From Ruminococcus flavefaciens (GTDB taxonomy: Bacteria; Bacillota; Clostridia; Oscillospirales; Ruminococcaceae), in contig NZ_FNWV01000002.1 in assembly GCF_900108555.1 (NCBI RefSeq), forward strand, positions 127,359-191,358: DNA of 64,000 nt, given 5' to 3'. Made by a program: the position numbers and the translations under genes. Under the pieces are notes generated by a model. It did not search any database. It was not told where the DNA came from and saw only the letters and a list, made by a program, of their open reading frames with translations. The first letter of the stretch is position 1, and each line of letters begins with the position of its first letter. Below are positions 8,065 to 17,624 of the stretch, piece after piece.

Positions 8065-9441
8065 TTGAACGACAATACCGCAGCGATAAAAGAGATAAAT
8101 GAACTCCTCGGAGACAGGGAGCGCAAGGCTTATGTCAGGAGCTTTGGCTGTCAGCTCAATGTTTCCGACGGTGAAAAAATAAAGGGACTCCTCAAAAAAA
8201 TGGGCTATGTCTTTACTGAGGACGAGCATGAAGCCGACCTTATCATACTCAACACCTGTGCGGTGCGAGAGAGTGCCGAGGACAGAGTTTTCGGCATAGT
8301 TGGCAGCATGAAGAAGCTCAAGGAGCTCAGACCATCACTCATTATCGGTATAGCAGGCTGTATGACTGCACAGAGCCATATTGCGGAGAAGATAAAAAAG
8401 TCATATCCGCAGGTGGATATAGTTCTGGGAACTTCCGCTATAAACGCTCTGCCGAAGCTGCTTCTGGAAGCTCTTCACGGAGCTCGTTTTTCGGCTGATA
8501 TCAGTGAATATGACGATTTCTCGGAAGCTGCGGAGCAGGTGCGTGACAGCAGTTTCAAGGCTTCTGTGCCAATAATGTTCGGCTGCAACAATTTCTGTAC
8601 CTACTGCATAGTGCCTTATGTTCGCGGACGCGAGCGCAGCCGCCTTGCCGAGGATATAATCGAAGAGGTGCGCGGACTTGCAGCAAGCGGCTACAAGGAG
8701 ATAATGCTTTTAGGACAGAATGTGAATTCCTACGGCAAAGACCTTGAAAACGGCATGAGCTTTCCGCAGCTCCTCCGTGAGCTCGACAGCATAGAGGGGG
8801 ATTTCATAATAAGATTTATGTCATCTCACCCCAAGGACGCTTCAAATGAGCTTATCGACACTATCTTTGAATGTGAAAAAGTCGCAAAGCATCTGCACCT
8901 TCCCGTTCAGAGCGGAAGCAGCGATGTGCTCCGCAGAATGAACAGGCATTACGATATAGAAAAATATCTGGGCATAGTGGACTATATCTACAGCCGAGAT
9001 CCTGATTTTTCGCTGACTACCGACCTTATCGTGGGATTTCCCGATGAGAGCGATGAGGAATTCAGAGAGACTCTGGAGCTGATAAAAAAGGTGAGATATG
9101 ACAATATCTATTCCTTTATTTACTCGAAGCGTTCGGGAACTAAGGCTGCGGAAATGCCCGACAGCATATCCGATGAGGAAAAGGGACAGCGCATGAGAGA
9201 GCTTCTCAGCGTACAGCGTGTTGTGTCATCAGAGCATTACAAGCGTTTTATCGGAAAGACTATGAGAGTACTTGTTGACGGTGTGTCAAAGAAAAAGCAG
9301 GGATATCTCACAGGAAAGAGCAATGAATTCATAATAGTGGAATTCGAGGGAGAAAGCTCACTTATCGGTCAGTTCGTTGATGTTGAGATAACCGACGCTA
9401 TGAACTGGGCTGTTTCGGGAAGAATAAAGAAAGGACAGTAA
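8065..9441 (+). CDS. miaB: tRNA-2-methylthio-N6-dimethylallyladenosine synthase
   Basis: Radical SAM methylthiotransferase that adds the 2-methylthio group to i6A37 in tRNAs reading UNN codons. The domains are in family order: N-terminal UPF0004 domain with the cluster cysteines (FGCQLN, NTCAVRE, GCM), radical SAM core with Cys174, Cys178 and Cys181 (CNNFCTYC), and a C-terminal TRAM domain for tRNA binding. I use the TTG at 8065 (458 residues), which has GGCGAGG in front and lies after the promoter; an upstream in-frame start at 7981 would lie before the transcription start. The substrate base is made by MiaA, encoded 10 kb downstream in the same cluster. Confidence 0.93.
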   Translation: MNDNTAAIKEINELLGDRERKAYVRSFGCQLNVSDGEKIKGLLKKMGYVFTEDEHEADLIILNTCAVRESAEDRVFGIVGSMKKLKELRPSLIIGIAGCMTAQSHIAEKIKKSYPQVDIVLGTSAINALPKLLLEALHGARFSADISEYDDFSEAAEQVRDSSFKASVPIMFGCNNFCTYCIVPYVRGRERSRLAEDIIEEVRGLAASGYKEIMLLGQNVNSYGKDLENGMSFPQLLRELDSIEGDFIIRFMSSHPKDASNELIDTIFECEKVAKHLHLPVQSGSSDVLRRMNRHYDIEKYLGIVDYIYSRDPDFSLTTDLIVGFPDESDEEFRETLELIKKVRYDNIYSFIYSKRSGTKAAEMPDSISDEEKGQRMRELLSVQRVVSSEHYKRFIGKTMRVLVDGVSKKKQGYLTGKSNEFIIVEFEGESSLIGQFVDVEITDAMNWAVSGRIKKGQ

Positions 9442-9444
9442 TAA

Positions 9445-10251
9445 ATGAAAAAAGCGATCGCAGTATCATGCCTGGCAGCACTGCTCCTTGCAGGCTGTAC
9501 CAAGCCGAATAATAACAACGATGACAATAATAACAGTACTACAGAAAATACGACAGCGGCAGTGACCACGGAGGCAGCTGAAACGACTACTGAAGCCGAG
9601 ACGACTACAGCGGTCAGAAAAACAGAGCCGCCTACTACAGCAGCTCACCCCGAGACTGAAACTACTACATTTGCAGAGTCAGATGAGAACTTCAGACAGA
9701 GGTATGACGGCTTCTTTGCTGATGTAAAGCCTATGCTGAGCTCGTATTTTGATCACCTGCTTGAGGAAAACGGCGGTCATGCATATATGGAGTATGCTAT
9801 CTATGATGTTGACAAGTGCGGTGTTCCCGAGATCATCATCAAGAGCGGAAACAGCGAAGCTGATTTCACCACATATGTATACAAAGAGGACGGCTTTGAC
9901 GGAATGTATCAGATAGGCGAACTGGGCGGCAGCCACACAGCTTACTACCATGATGGAACTGACGGATTTGTTATCGTATGGGCTCAGATGAGCACAATGA
10001 GTATCAATTATACGGGAATTGAGGACTATAAGCTGAAAGAAACAGAAATAGTCCAGGAGATCATTGCAGACGATCACGGCTACGATGATATAATCAAGGA
10101 GAATGGTCTGACAAAGCTCCCGTATGTGTCGGTATACAAGGCTGATGAGGAGTCAGCAGGTTATTCCTATATTTATTCTGCCGACGGCACAGAGGAAAGA
10201 AAAGAAGAATTGTATTTTGAATACAAGGACTTGATCGAAAGGAAGAATTAA
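9445..10251 (+). CDS. Lipoprotein with Thr-rich linker, paralogue 1
   Basis: A 268-residue exported lipoprotein: lipobox LLLAGC with Cys18, then an Asn/Asp run and a linker of about 50 residues made mostly of Thr, Glu and Ala, then a globular domain of about 180 residues. The domain opens with helices and holds a calcium-loop-like DVDKCGVPEIIIKSG, a pattern common in secreted clostridial proteins. It starts 3 bases after miaB and 2 bases before a paralogue. The linker probably spans the cell wall. Function unknown. Confidence 0.85.
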   Translation: MKKAIAVSCLAALLLAGCTKPNNNNDDNNNSTTENTTAAVTTEAAETTTEAETTTAVRKTEPPTTAAHPETETTTFAESDENFRQRYDGFFADVKPMLSSYFDHLLEENGGHAYMEYAIYDVDKCGVPEIIIKSGNSEADFTTYVYKEDGFDGMYQIGELGGSHTAYYHDGTDGFVIVWAQMSTMSINYTGIEDYKLKETEIVQEIIADDHGYDDIIKENGLTKLPYVSVYKADEESAGYSYIYSADGTEERKEELYFEYKDLIERKN

Positions 10252-10253
10252 AT

Positions 10254-11033
10254 ATGAAAAGAATTATTGCATTATCATGCTTTGCGGCAGTCGTGCTTAC
10301 AGGCTGCGGCTTGATAGGACAGAAGGACGGCAAAGCAAATAATGAAGCTGCTACAGCGGCTACAGAAGCTTCAACTACAGCTGCTGAGGAAACAACTACA
10401 GAGGCTGAAACTACTGCTGAGGCGACTACAAAAGAAGCAGTTACAGACCCTGCTGCAACGACTACAGAGCCTGACGGCAATGTGTCCGCAGGCGGATTGA
10501 TGGATATGTATCCCGCTATCTATCAGAGCGTTATAAAGGACGTTTTCGATAAGACAGCTGCCGAACACGACGGTATGGCAAGTATCGAATTCGGATTTCG
10601 TGATCTCGATACAGACGGTATCCCCGAGCTTCTGCTGAAATACGGCAGCTGCGAAGCGGATTTCCAGATACATTTATACAAAATTGATCCCGAGGACGGT
10701 GCAGATGATCTTGGTGTTATCGGCGGAGGTCATACATCTTTCGCATATGACGAGAATACAGGTGATCTCGTTATCGTGTGGGGGCACATGGGTGCTGCAA
10801 GTATAAATTACTTTAAATGGGAGAATGATAATTTAAAGTCATCAGGCAGCTATGATTTCAATATTGATGAAAAAACGCCTTCTTACGAAGCGGTGCTTGA
10901 AGAAAAGGGCATCAGATATATGGACGTTGTATATGCTACAAAGTACTCAGACGGAAGCGTAAAATCATATTTCTCTCACCCAAATGGCGAATCTGAGGAA
11001 TTTGACGAGCTTTACCTGGATTATATGGGTTAA
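10254..11033 (+). CDS. Lipoprotein with Thr-rich linker, paralogue 2
   Basis: A 259-residue sister of the gene before it: lipobox VLTGC (Cys18), Thr/Glu/Ala-rich linker to about residue 80, then the same domain, here with a better calcium-loop motif, DLDTDGIPELLLKYG, followed by GGGHTSF where the paralogue has GGSHTAY. It is a tandem duplication that has diverged a good deal, so not recent. It is read in the miaB unit but has no evident link to tRNA modification. Function unknown. Confidence 0.85.
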   Translation: MKRIIALSCFAAVVLTGCGLIGQKDGKANNEAATAATEASTTAAEETTTEAETTAEATTKEAVTDPAATTTEPDGNVSAGGLMDMYPAIYQSVIKDVFDKTAAEHDGMASIEFGFRDLDTDGIPELLLKYGSCEADFQIHLYKIDPEDGADDLGVIGGGHTSFAYDENTGDLVIVWGHMGAASINYFKWENDNLKSSGSYDFNIDEKTPSYEAVLEEKGIRYMDVVYATKYSDGSVKSYFSHPNGESEEFDELYLDYMG

Positions 11034-11069
11034 GTCTGAAATAAAATTTATTTAAGGAGAATGTTTAAA

Positions 11070-11477
11070 ATGGATATTATGGAAATGACAAGAGAGCTTG
11101 GAAAGGCTATTCAGCAGGACGACAGATATGTAGCTTATATGCTTGCAAAGCAGGCTAACGATGAGGATAAGGAGCTTCAGGAGGACATCGCTCACTTTGA
11201 AGACCTTCGTATGAACTTAGGTACTGCTATGAGTGCGGAAGAGCCTGATTCGGAAAATATCAAAGCACTTGATACAGAGCTCAAGACTGTATACAACAAG
11301 ATCATGAAGAACCCGAAGATGATAGTTTTCTCAGGCGCACAGCAGGCTCTTGAAAAGCTCGTTTCAAACGTACAGCAGATAATCAGCCTCTGTGCAAACG
11401 GTGAAGACCCCGAGACTTGTCAGATACCTGAGACAGGCTGCACGGGAAGCTGTGCATCCTGCGCAGGCTGCCACTGA
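11070..11477 (+). CDS. YlbF/YmcA family protein with Cys-rich tail
   Basis: A 135-residue helical protein of the YlbF/YmcA family. In Bacillus subtilis YlbF, YmcA and YaaT form a complex that carries iron-sulfur clusters and works with RNase Y in RNA processing; ymcA there also lies next to miaB and mutS. I use the ATG at 11070, ten bases after GGAG; the in-frame ATG at 11061 sits too close. The final ~20 residues hold five cysteines (CQIPETGC, then CTGSCASCAGCH), which suits a cluster or metal site. Confidence 0.85.
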   Translation: MDIMEMTRELGKAIQQDDRYVAYMLAKQANDEDKELQEDIAHFEDLRMNLGTAMSAEEPDSENIKALDTELKTVYNKIMKNPKMIVFSGAQQALEKLVSNVQQIISLCANGEDPETCQIPETGCTGSCASCAGCH

Positions 11478-11486
11478 TAAAAAGCT

Positions 11487-12095
11487 ATGGCTAACAATAT
11501 TAACAACAGACTGCTTGAAAAGATATCAGCCGTAAATGAGATAATAAACTCTCCCGATGCAGGAGAGCCGTCCTACAGCTTCAAGCTGAGATACTGTGCT
11601 GATACTGTTGCACAGACGAAACAGATAGGCTATTGTACAATAGCCTGCGGAGCTCTTATACTTACCCGTTCTATGCTCCGTAATGCAAGCTATCAGACAG
11701 CAGGACTTATATTTGCGTTTGTTGCAATATTCTATGCCATATACTGTATGGTATATGCTTCAAAGATAGAAAAGACCGAAATAGCCGAGGTAAGCGGCGA
11801 CAGTATCATCGTCAAGGGCAGGACCTACAGCTACAGCGAGATATCGGAGATAAGCGGTGCTGCTTTCAATGGTCTTAGAATAATGTCGAACGGCACTAAG
11901 GTAGCAAGCCTCAACAAGGCTTGTGACGGCTGCGGCGATCTTGTAAAGTGGGCTAAACAGCACAATATCCCTGTAAACGATAGCAATACGGGGAATTTGC
12001 AGTCGATACAGAAAAGAAACTCGGTGATCGTGGCAGTTATGATAATAGCAGCTTTGGTCATAGGTTTTTTGATGGCATTTCTGAAAAGAATGTGA
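11487..12095 (+). CDS. Small membrane protein, unknown
   Basis: A 202-residue protein with a soluble N-terminal stretch of about 45 residues, two membrane helices (about 48-62 and 70-90), a cytoplasmic domain of about 75 residues with a beta pattern (IIVKGRTYSYSEISEISG), and a final helix at about 178-198. The middle domain resembles small PH-like or DUF domains between helices, but I cannot name the family. Starts 9 bases after the YlbF-type gene and 44 before mutS, so it is probably co-transcribed. Confidence 0.75.
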   Translation: MANNINNRLLEKISAVNEIINSPDAGEPSYSFKLRYCADTVAQTKQIGYCTIACGALILTRSMLRNASYQTAGLIFAFVAIFYAIYCMVYASKIEKTEIAEVSGDSIIVKGRTYSYSEISEISGAAFNGLRIMSNGTKVASLNKACDGCGDLVKWAKQHNIPVNDSNTGNLQSIQKRNSVIVAVMIIAALVIGFLMAFLKRM

Positions 12096-12139
12096 CGTTG
12101 TGCGAGAGCACAGTATTTTAAATAAAAGGAGCTAAACCA

Positions 12140-14758
12140 ATGGAAATCGACAGAAGTAAAATATCCCCCATGATGCAGCAGTACTTCGAGGTCAAGGACA
12201 AGTACACGGATTGTATACTTTTCTTCCGTCTCGGCGACTTCTACGAGATGTTCTTTGACGATGCCGTAACGGTCTCAAAGGCTCTGGAGCTTACGCTCAC
12301 AGGCAGGGACTGCGGTCTGGAGGAACGTGCGCCTATGTGCGGAGTACCTTATCATGCGGCGGATATGTACATAAAGAAGCTCATAGATCTGGGCTTCAAG
12401 GTGGCTGTCTGCGAGCAGCTCACAGACCCTGCCGAGACCAAGGGCATAGTAGTGCGTGATGTTATCCGCGTGGTAACTCCGGGTACGCTCACAGAGAGCA
12501 GTATGCTCGATGACGGCAGCAATAACTACATATGCAGTATCTTTTACGATAAGGATACGGATTCCTGCGGTGTTGCTTCTGCGGATATTTCCACAGGTGA
12601 TGCGGCTCTCAGCTTATTCGAGGGCAAGGACCTTGAAGCAGGCGTTATCAACGAGCTTTCACGATGCAGACCTGCGGAGATAATATTCCCCGAGAATTTC
12701 CTTTCGCTGAAAAATGCAGCGGATTTCGTAAAGGTTCGTCTTTCATGCGCAGTTACACTGAGAGATACAATATGCTTCACTCCGTCAGCCAGACGAGATA
12801 CGGTAACAGCCGTTTTCGGCGTAAAATCCGTGACAGAGCTTGGCATAAGCGAGGACGGAGCAGACTGTGCGGCAGTGTGCGGACTTTTCGATTATATAAA
12901 CGATACACAGAAAACCTCGGTATCCCGTTTTACTGCCATAGATATACTCAGCGGAGATCAGTTCATGGGACTTGACCTCAATGCAAGGCGAAATCTTGAG
13001 CTTACAGAGACTCTCCGCAGCAAGGAGAAAAAAGGCTCGCTGCTGTGGGTGCTGGACTCCACAAAGACTTCAATGGGACGCAGACTCCTCAAAAACTGGA
13101 TAGAGCAGCCATTGAAGAGCCCTGCAAGGATAATCGAGCGTCTTGATGCTGTTGAAGCTCTTTACCGCAAGAGCGTTGTGCTCGCTGACCTTACAGACCT
13201 GCTTGACAGAGTTTACGACCTTGAACGTCTTATGACAAAGGTAATGTACAAAAGCGCAAATCCACGCGATCTGAAATCCCTTTCTGCTACGGCTATGCAG
13301 CTGCCCCTTATAAAGCAGGAGCTTGCAAAGCTGTCAGACTCAAAGCTCCTTGCGCGATATAACGATGAGATATCCACTCTTGATGAGCTTGTTAACCTTG
13401 TGGAGAATGCTATCATGGACGAGCCGCCTATATCCGTAAAGGACGGCGGTGTCATAAAGGAAGGCTTCAACAAGGAGCTTGACAGCCTCCGTCATATTAT
13501 GAACAACGGACGCAGCATCATTGACGAGATAGAGCAGCGCGAAAAGGAAGCTACAGGCATCAAGAACCTGAAAATAGGCTTCAACCGTGTGTTCGGATAC
13601 TATCTTGAGGTTACACGTTCCTACTACGACCTTATCCCCGAGGGCTGGATACGCAAGCAGACTCTTGCAAATGCCGAGCGTTTCATTACCGAGGAGCTGA
13701 AAAATGCCGAAAATGCTATACTGGGTGCAAAGGACAAGGCTCTTGCCCTTGAAGCCGATATATTCTCGGAGGTGCGCGATTTCCTTGCTACAAAGCTTGA
13801 AGCTGTACAGAAAACAGCCTCTGCGGTGGCTTCCGTGGACGTGCTGTGCTCATTTGCAGATGTGGCTCTGCGAAATCAGTACGTAAAGCCTGATATCGTT
13901 CTTGACGGAGCTATAGATATCAAGGCAGGCAGACACCCTGTTGTTGAGCTCATGCTCACAGATGAGGTGTTCGTGCCGAACGATCTTCATATCGACAACA
14001 AGTCCGACAGAATGTCCATAATCACAGGACCTAATATGTCGGGTAAATCAACATATATGCGTCAGAACGCGCTTATAGTCCTCATGGCGCAGATAGGAAG
14101 CTTTGTACCTGCCGACTCCGCAAGGATATCGGTAGTCGACAAGATCTTCACCCGTGTGGGAGCTTCCGACGACCTTACAGCAGGACAGTCCACATTCATG
14201 GTGGAAATGAGCGAGGTATCGGATATCCTCAAAAATGCCACAAAGGACAGCCTTGTCATACTTGACGAGGTGGGAAGAGGTACTTCCACATTTGACGGTG
14301 TAAGCATTGCCCGTGCTGTTGCGGAGCATATCTGCACCTCGAAAAAGCTGGGCTGCAAGACTCTTTTTGCTACCCACTATCATGAGCTAATAGGACTTGA
14401 AAACGAGCTTGAAGGCGTTAAGAACTACAGTATCGCCGTAAACAAGCACGGCGGCACTATACGCTTTCTGCGAAAGATAGTCCGCGGCGGAGTTGACGAG
14501 AGCTACGGTGTGGACGTTGCAAAGCTTGCAGGACTTCCTGCAAAGGTGGTAAGCCGTGCAAGAGAGCTGCTTGAAGAAATGGAAAAGGCTCACGAAAACG
14601 AGCGTACTGTAATAAAGAATGACGATTTCGGACAGATAAGCTTCGGAAGTCTGGGCAGGGAAGCTGCTCTGGATATGCTTGAAAAGACCAATATCGACGA
14701 GCTCAGCGACAGCGAATGCCGCGAGCTGCTGAAAGATATGCTCAAAGCTATGCAGTAG
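12140..14758 (+). CDS. mutS: DNA mismatch repair protein MutS
   Basis: Recognises mismatches and small loops and hands over to MutL. The 872 residues are full length: mismatch-binding domain with the Phe-x-Glu motif in RLGDFYEMFFDDA (residues ~31-43), connector, core/lever and clamp, then the ATPase with Walker A GPNMSGKST (~631-639), Walker B/signature LDEVGRGTSTFDG (~707-719) and FATHYHE. A GGAGC site precedes the ATG. mutL lies 0.8 kb downstream, separated by one unknown gene and paired hairpins, so the two are likely read together as in other Firmicutes. Confidence 0.97.
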   Translation: MEIDRSKISPMMQQYFEVKDKYTDCILFFRLGDFYEMFFDDAVTVSKALELTLTGRDCGLEERAPMCGVPYHAADMYIKKLIDLGFKVAVCEQLTDPAETKGIVVRDVIRVVTPGTLTESSMLDDGSNNYICSIFYDKDTDSCGVASADISTGDAALSLFEGKDLEAGVINELSRCRPAEIIFPENFLSLKNAADFVKVRLSCAVTLRDTICFTPSARRDTVTAVFGVKSVTELGISEDGADCAAVCGLFDYINDTQKTSVSRFTAIDILSGDQFMGLDLNARRNLELTETLRSKEKKGSLLWVLDSTKTSMGRRLLKNWIEQPLKSPARIIERLDAVEALYRKSVVLADLTDLLDRVYDLERLMTKVMYKSANPRDLKSLSATAMQLPLIKQELAKLSDSKLLARYNDEISTLDELVNLVENAIMDEPPISVKDGGVIKEGFNKELDSLRHIMNNGRSIIDEIEQREKEATGIKNLKIGFNRVFGYYLEVTRSYYDLIPEGWIRKQTLANAERFITEELKNAENAILGAKDKALALEADIFSEVRDFLATKLEAVQKTASAVASVDVLCSFADVALRNQYVKPDIVLDGAIDIKAGRHPVVELMLTDEVFVPNDLHIDNKSDRMSIITGPNMSGKSTYMRQNALIVLMAQIGSFVPADSARISVVDKIFTRVGASDDLTAGQSTFMVEMSEVSDILKNATKDSLVILDEVGRGTSTFDGVSIARAVAEHICTSKKLGCKTLFATHYHELIGLENELEGVKNYSIAVNKHGGTIRFLRKIVRGGVDESYGVDVAKLAGLPAKVVSRARELLEEMEKAHENERTVIKNDDFGQISFGSLGREAALDMLEKTNIDELSDSECRELLKDMLKAMQ

Positions 14759-14768
14759 CCCTTAGCAT

Positions 14769-14827
14769 GGAACGCCTGCGGCGTTCCGCGTATAACATTA
14801 AAAATTTAGAGGCGGATATTATCCGCC
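14769..14827. repeat. Two intergenic palindromes after mutS
   Basis: GGAACGCC (14769-14776) pairs with GGCGTTCC (14780-14787), and GGCGGATA (14811-14818) with TATCCGCC (14820-14827). Neither has a T-run. A CTCTCAACT/CTCTAAACT stutter follows at about 14843-14868. They look like scattered intergenic palindromes rather than terminators. Confidence 0.55.
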
Positions 14828-14920
14828 CGTGTATGACTTTCAACTCTCAACTCTAAACTCTCAACTTAAAATGCAGGGAATGGCTCTGCATTTCATAAAT
14901 ATATAATCGGAGGTAAAAAT

Positions 14921-15541
14921 ATGCCTGCATATATCTCAATGACATTTGAATACAGCCGTCTGGAGCTGGATTACGATAATATGAAGGAGCTTCTTGCTTA
15001 CATCAAACACGCAGGGCTCGAATTCAAAAGCGGAGTCGGCAGCTGCGAAAACGAAACTATCGAGGATATACTTGAGTACAACCAGAAGAAGCTGGAGCAG
15101 AACTTCGTCCTCGGCAGTGACGAGAGCCGCGAAAATGACTATAAGCAGATGATATTCGGCTATGAAGGCTTTTCCGAGATACGCGGATATATCAGCAATA
15201 ATTACCCTGCCGACAGGGAGTACAGCTTTACACTGCTGTTCAAGGAGGAAGAGGTCATTGCAGAGCGCGGCGTATACAAGACGGAAGCTATCGCAAAGAT
15301 GAAGAATATTGCAAGCCTTTTGTGGATACTCCCGAAAACACGTACTGTACAGACCGAGCTCGAAACAAGTGACGGCATACGTACAGAGCAGGAGATAAAG
15401 GACGGTGCTGCACCGTCTGTCTGTCCGTTAGCCATAGTATCCGAAAAGCAGTTCGGACATATGGACACAGCAGCATATACCGACGACCATATTTATGCAG
15501 GCGGAGTCCTCATAATGCATAAGGATATCAAGCTGGTCTGA
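14921..15541 (+). CDS. Unknown protein between mutS and mutL
   Basis: A 206-residue soluble protein with no signal peptide. Its secondary structure reads as mixed helix and strand (MPAYISMTFEYSRLELDYD at the start, then helices rich in Glu and Lys). A GGAGG site is nine bases before the ATG. No catalytic motif stands out and I do not recognise the family. It ends 31 bases before mutL and should be on the same transcript; its position between mutS and mutL is the only hint of a role. Confidence 0.8.
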   Translation: MPAYISMTFEYSRLELDYDNMKELLAYIKHAGLEFKSGVGSCENETIEDILEYNQKKLEQNFVLGSDESRENDYKQMIFGYEGFSEIRGYISNNYPADREYSFTLLFKEEEVIAERGVYKTEAIAKMKNIASLLWILPKTRTVQTELETSDGIRTEQEIKDGAAPSVCPLAIVSEKQFGHMDTAAYTDDHIYAGGVLIMHKDIKLV

Positions 15542-15572
15542 ACCGCGTTCCATATCAGAAAGGAAGTAAGCA

Positions 15573-17615
15573 ATGCCTCCAATAAACGTCCTAAGCAAGG
15601 AAATATCCGAACTCATCGCCGCAGGTGAGGTCATCGAGCGCCCCTCATCGGTCATAAAGGAGCTTGTGGAGAACTCCATAGACTCAGGGGCGACTCATAT
15701 AACCGTGGAGATAAAAAACGGCGGAACTACATATATGCGCGTCACAGATGACGGCTGCGGAATGTCCTTTGACGATGTACCAAAGGCTTTTCTTCGTCAT
15801 GCCACAAGCAAGATAAGTGCCAAGGAGGATCTTGAAAATATCCTTACTCTCGGCTTTCGCGGTGAAGCTCTTGCGTCTGTAGCGGCAGTTGCCCGTGTGG
15901 AGATAATGACAAAGCAGAAGGAAGAGCTTTACGGCACTCTCTACACTATCGAGGGCAGTACCGAAAAGACTCACGAGCAGAGCGGCTGTCCCGACGGCAC
16001 TACCATAATTATCCGCGATCTTTTCTACAATGTGCCTGCAAGACGCAAGTTTATGAAAAAGGACGTTACCGAAGCAAATGCGGTGAGCAGTATACTCCAG
16101 AAGATAACTATGTCACACCCTGACATAGCTTTTCGCTTTATACGCGACAATCGCACCGAGTTCAATTCCAGCGGTGACGGGGAGCTGTTTTCGGCTGTAT
16201 ACGCAGTCTACGGCAGAGATTTTGCCCGTGACCTCATGCCTGTGGACTATGAATATGAGGGAGTCCATGTGGGCGGATACGTTATAAAGCCACTGTACTC
16301 CAAGAACAACCGCGCTTTCCAGAACTTCTTCGTAAACGGAAGATATGTCCGCTCAAGGCTTTGCTCTGCGGCTTTGGAAAATGCTTACACAAACATGATA
16401 ATGACAGGCAAATTTCCTGCCTGCGTACTTCTCATAGACCTGCCGCCCAGCACTATGGACGTAAATATCCACCCCACGAAGGCGGAGGTGCGCTTTACCA
16501 ACGAAAAATCCGTATCGGACGCGGTATATTTCGCTGTGAAGAACGCCATGATGAAGGACGGTCTTATATATGAGTTCGAGCTGAAGCCCCATGCGGACTG
16601 GACAAAGCCTGTTCCCGAGCAGGAGGAGATGATACAGCAGGAATTCCTGTTCACTCCCGTTGACAAGATAGAGGAGACAGAGAAAAAGCTTGCAGAAGCT
16701 CCTGCGGCTGTATCTGCGCCTGTTCAGCCTGTGCGCAGAGAGATCGAGGAAACGCCTTATACTGCGGATATAAAGCCAAGTACCGCATATGACCAGCCAA
16801 AGCCTGTGCAGGTGGCAGCTCCTGTATACGAAAAGCCCGAGCCTGTACGCGAAGCCGAAGAAGCTCCGAAAGAGGAGCAGGTGACTGAGAGCGTAAAAGC
16901 TCCCGAGCCCGTTTCGGTCAGCGAACCCGAGCCTGCACCTGTTGAGGGATTCAGCTATATCACTCAGCAGGCATTTACTGCCGCACAGCCTGTAGTTTCT
17001 CAGCCTGCCGAGGAGAAGAAAGAGGAGTCTGTATGGACGGAAAAGCCTAAGATACGTGTTATCGGCGAAGCCTTCGGGCTTTACATCGTTGCCGAAGTGG
17101 GCGATGATACCATGATAATGATCGACAAACACGCTGCCCATGAGAGAATAATATTTGAGCGTCTGAAAAGCCGCAACTGTAGGCAGTACAGTCAGCAGCT
17201 CCTTACGGGAGTTCGTGTGCTGCTCACAGGTGACGAGATAAGCGCACTTGAATCAAATCAGGAGCTTCTTGCGGACTTAGGTTTTGCTTTTGACTTTTCA
17301 GAGAAGCCCTGCGTGGTGGCAACGGCTGTCCCCACATTTATAATGGAGCTTGACATGGAGGACATAATCTCCGAGATAGCCAATAATCTTCGTATGTACA
17401 GCCACGACCCACAGTCTCATATGCTGGACGATATGCTCCATACAGTTGCCTGCAAATCAGCGATAAAGGGCAATGACAAGAACGATATCGCTGAGCTGCA
17501 ATCTCTTGCGGAGCAGGTGTATTTCGACGAGCGCATACGCCATTGTCCTCACGGCAGACCTGTAATGTTCACCATGACCAAGAGCAATATCTCTCATCAG
17601 TTCAAAAGGACGTAA
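15573..17615 (+). CDS. mutL: DNA mismatch repair protein MutL
   Basis: Partner of MutS. The 680 residues hold the GHKL ATPase at the N-terminus (AAGEVIERPSSVIKELVENS, DDGCGM, GFRGEAL), a long Glu/Pro/Val/Ala-rich linker (about 350-485), and a C-terminal dimer domain. That domain shows the endonuclease motifs of Gram-positive MutL: DKHAAHERIIFE (family DQHAxxExxxxE, with Gln to Lys), ACKSAIK and CPHGRP. It therefore probably nicks the strand itself, as expected for an organism without MutH. It lies 9 bases before the next gene. Confidence 0.96.
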   Translation: MPPINVLSKEISELIAAGEVIERPSSVIKELVENSIDSGATHITVEIKNGGTTYMRVTDDGCGMSFDDVPKAFLRHATSKISAKEDLENILTLGFRGEALASVAAVARVEIMTKQKEELYGTLYTIEGSTEKTHEQSGCPDGTTIIIRDLFYNVPARRKFMKKDVTEANAVSSILQKITMSHPDIAFRFIRDNRTEFNSSGDGELFSAVYAVYGRDFARDLMPVDYEYEGVHVGGYVIKPLYSKNNRAFQNFFVNGRYVRSRLCSAALENAYTNMIMTGKFPACVLLIDLPPSTMDVNIHPTKAEVRFTNEKSVSDAVYFAVKNAMMKDGLIYEFELKPHADWTKPVPEQEEMIQQEFLFTPVDKIEETEKKLAEAPAAVSAPVQPVRREIEETPYTADIKPSTAYDQPKPVQVAAPVYEKPEPVREAEEAPKEEQVTESVKAPEPVSVSEPEPAPVEGFSYITQQAFTAAQPVVSQPAEEKKEESVWTEKPKIRVIGEAFGLYIVAEVGDDTMIMIDKHAAHERIIFERLKSRNCRQYSQQLLTGVRVLLTGDEISALESNQELLADLGFAFDFSEKPCVVATAVPTFIMELDMEDIISEIANNLRMYSHDPQSHMLDDMLHTVACKSAIKGNDKNDIAELQSLAEQVYFDERIRHCPHGRPVMFTMTKSNISHQFKRT

Positions 17616-17624
17616 GGAGTAACT

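Noticed and set aside
14769..14827. mutS terminator
   Set aside because: The two stems have no following T-run, so end of transcription is not supported.
16353..17141. 262-codon antisense frame within mutL
   Set aside because: Leu/Arg/Tyr-rich shadow of the Pro/Glu/Val linker of MutL, with no ribosome site or family match.
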